DNA from: Acidimicrobiia bacterium
GTDB lineage: Bacteria > Actinomycetota > Acidimicrobiia > Acidimicrobiales > Ilumatobacteraceae
Length of the DNA: 5,902 nucleotides
Direction: 5' to 3'
Assembly (NCBI GenBank): GCA_009926705.1
Contig: RFOJ01000065.1
Span: 1 to 5,902, forward strand
Shown here: positions 4,650-5,902 of the stretch, one piece after another
How positions within the stretch are numbered: the first letter of the stretch is position 1
Layout: every line of letters starts with the position of its first letter
Translations under genes and position numbers: made by a program
The notes under the pieces: generated by a model
The model's input: the letters and a program-made list of their open reading frames with translations, nothing else
What the model was told of the DNA's origin: nothing
The model's database searches: none

Positions 4650-5717
4650 GATTTCCAACAGCGGCTTCAGGTTGAGTCGCGTCGACGACTCGAGATAGCC
4701 GTGGGCGGCGTCGCGGCGGAACTGCGAACAGAGATCGTGGCGGAAGAATCGCGCGCCCTCGCGGATGACGTAGTTGAGAATGAAGATTCGATAGGCGTAG
4801 GGGAGAAACTCGATTTCGCGCCGAGTGAGCGGATTCACCTCGTGGTAGGCGCGCACGAACTCCACGAAGCGGGGTTCGGTGAGGGTGTGCGGCGAGTACG
4901 TGAACGACGTCCGGTCGCCAGTGCTCGACGACACTCGCGACAAGAAGTAGAAGTCGAGCAACCGCGACTCGACGCGGAACCAGTCGTAATCCCACCGCGA
5001 GAAGAGCCGCACCGCGCCGTCTTCGCGGGTGACGCTGAAGTTGCCGAGGTTCCAGTCGACAAGGATCGGGATCTTCGTCCATTCGTCGTAGTGCACCGCC
5101 TCGAGCTGCATCAAGAGTTCGTGAGTGAATCGGGCGAGTACCCCGATGTCCTCAGGCGGAAGGTCAAAGTTGCGCGGCGCGAACGGGTTGGTCAGCTGGT
5201 CGAGCAGGTGGATGGCATCGCCCTTCACCGAGTTGGAGACCGGCGGTAGGGCTGGCGCAATCTCTTCGCACGCGTGGTGGAATCGGGCAATCTCTCGCGC
5301 AAGGGCCGTGACGTCGGCCTGGGGCAGGATGCGCGGCAGCGATTCGGCACGCTGCACTTCGGTGTAGAACGCGCACCAGCAGCGACCGTCGTACCAGGTG
5401 TAGGCACGCTTGTCGACGACGAGCACGTCGGCCAAGAAGCCCGCCCAGCGGCCGTGCCTCAAGAGCGACGTGCAGCGGGCGAGTCGGTCGTGGTCTTCGG
5501 CGAAGAGAAAATACGAGCCGTACGACGACACTTTGGCGACGAGGGTCGACTTGTCGTCGAACTCCACGCGGAACACTCGGTTGGTGGAAACATGCGCGCT
5601 CACTTCGTGCGTCGCCGTGACGACGCGACGGTCGCCGACGGTGGTCGCGTAGTCGTTCCACGCCTCGCGCACGATGTGCTCGGCGTCGCCGAGCAGAGGA
5701 TTGATGGGCGAGCTCAC
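4638..5717 (-). CDS. aminoglycoside phosphotransferase-fold (APH) kinase-like protein
   Basis: A 359-residue protein starting at a GTG at 5717, as no ATG is available near the N-terminus. The layout follows the APH/choline-kinase fold. An N-lobe has NRVFRVEF (46-53) and LVAKVSSYG (59-67), where Lys62 is the likely ATP-phosphate lysine. Helical C-lobe sequence follows, with REIARFHHAC (141-150). The catalytic-loop equivalent is ILVDWNLGNF (218-227), with Asp221 and Asn226 spaced D-x4-N as expected. The metal-binding segment is FSRWDYDW (239-246), with Asp243 or Asp245. The usual H-G-D of the catalytic loop is L-V-D, so the histidine is missing, although that residue is less critical than the aspartate. 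The C-terminal part (about 280-345) is aromatic-rich and helical. The substrate is unknown; the family acts on sugars, amino alcohols and antibiotics, and nothing here indicates drug resistance. It lies 31 bases downstream of the WhiB gene on the same strand and may be co-transcribed. Confidence 0.75.
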   Translation of the reverse strand: MSSPINPLLGDAEHIVREAWNDYATTVGDRRVVTATHEVSAHVSTNRVFRVEFDDKSTLVAKVSSYGSYFLFAEDHDRLARCTSLLRHGRWAGFLADVLVVDKRAYTWYDGRCWCAFYTEVQRAESLPRILPQADVTALAREIARFHHACEEIAPALPPVSNSVKGDAIHLLDQLTNPFAPRNFDLPPEDIGVLARFTHELLMQLEAVHYDEWTKIPILVDWNLGNFSVTREDGAVRLFSRWDYDWFRVESRLLDFYFLSRVSSSTGDRTSFTYSPHTLTEPRFVEFVRAYHEVNPLTRREIEFLPYAYRIFILNYVIREGARFFRHDLCSQFRRDAAHGYLESSTRLNLKPLLEIVGD

Positions 5718-5748
5718 GGGCGCGTCTCGCCGAGCAGCAGCCCGAGCG

Positions 5749-5902
5749 CTATTGGCGCAGGCCGACGGGCGCGATCAAGCGAAACCCGGCGTTGTGGCGC
5801 TGTTCTTCGCTCTCGCCGCCCCAAAAGCCGTACTCGCGATGCTGACGCGCGAAGTTGCGGCAAGTCTCCAGCACCGGACATTCCATGCACACCTTACGAG
5901 CC
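5749..5902 (-). CDS. WhiB-family transcriptional regulator, C-terminal fragment
   Basis: The last 50 codons and the stop (complement of 5749-5751) are visible; the 5' end lies beyond the window. WhiB-like proteins are actinobacterial regulators that hold a [4Fe-4S] cluster with four cysteines and usually act with the primary sigma factor. Fragment residues 5-14 read CMECPVLETC, giving three of the four cysteines with the exact C-x2-C-x5-C spacing. The first cysteine would be outside the window. Residues 25-29, GFWGG, are the glycine-tryptophan turn, followed by ESEEQRHNAGFRL in place of the commoner SExERR sequence. The protein lacks the strongly basic C-terminal tail seen in some WhiB proteins that contact DNA directly: after GG only four basic residues (three Arg, one His) remain. 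Which WhiB subclass this is cannot be decided from the fragment. The kinase-like gene starts 31 bases downstream. Confidence 0.95.
   Translation of the reverse strand, partial: ARKVCMECPVLETCRNFARQHREYGFWGGESEEQRHNAGFRLIAPVGLRQ

Noticed and set aside
4638..5717. Aminoglycoside resistance gene
   Set aside because: Only the general APH fold is visible; the catalytic loop differs from known resistance enzymes and the setting (WhiB neighbour, no mobile element) is chromosomal.

Overview
The window looks like a chromosomal segment of a high-GC actinobacterium. A WhiB-family iron-sulfur regulator fragment lies at the right edge. A very acidic protein ending in a four-cysteine motif, resembling the actinobacterial DUF4193 family, lies near the left. 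Most genes lack a clear Shine-Dalgarno sequence, and several starts sit close to possible -10 elements, as is common where leaderless mRNAs are used. The overall style suggests class Acidimicrobiia, but that is an impression from family resemblance, not a computed placement. I see no tRNA, rRNA, CRISPR array, transposase or phage gene.

Layout, left to right. (1) 1-429 is the C-terminal end of a ThyX-type flavin-dependent thymidylate synthase-like gene. (2) 430-602 is non-coding and rich in small hairpins, with a possible promoter at its right end. (3) 603-1833 holds three tightly packed plus-strand genes: the acidic Cys4 protein, a 79-residue protein of unknown function, and a GNAT acetyltransferase that overlaps it by 4 bases. 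(4) 1834-1875 is a convergent junction made of a 23-bp tandem repeat. (5) 1876-4063, minus strand, encodes a 461-residue two-domain basic protein of unknown function and, 10 bases downstream, an enoyl-CoA hydratase-type crotonase. (6) 4064-4091 is a 28-base divergent start region. (7) 4092-4610, plus strand, is a gamma-carbonic-anhydrase-like left-handed beta-helix protein in which one of the three zinc histidines appears to be glutamate. (8) 4611-4637 is a second convergent junction, carrying a strong hairpin. (9) 4638-5717, minus strand, is an aminoglycoside-phosphotransferase-fold kinase-like protein lying 31 bases downstream of the WhiB gene (5749-5902, truncated by the window edge).

Functionally this is mostly housekeeping and conserved-hypothetical territory: nucleotide synthesis, acyl-CoA metabolism, acetyl transfer, redox-sensing regulation. 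It is not an obvious defence or mobile island.

The least expected signal is at the two convergent gene junctions. In both, the stop codon of the minus-strand gene lies in a short block containing CTAG that is repeated directly a few tens of bases away. In both, the spacer contains the same 10-mer, TGTGTTGCTG. In both, the flanks can fold so that this 10-mer occupies an 11-base apical loop, although the stem sequences differ. This could be a recurring bidirectional 3'-end element in this genome. Only two examples are visible, and the 9-mer core also occurs once inside a coding region, so the idea needs a genome-wide search.
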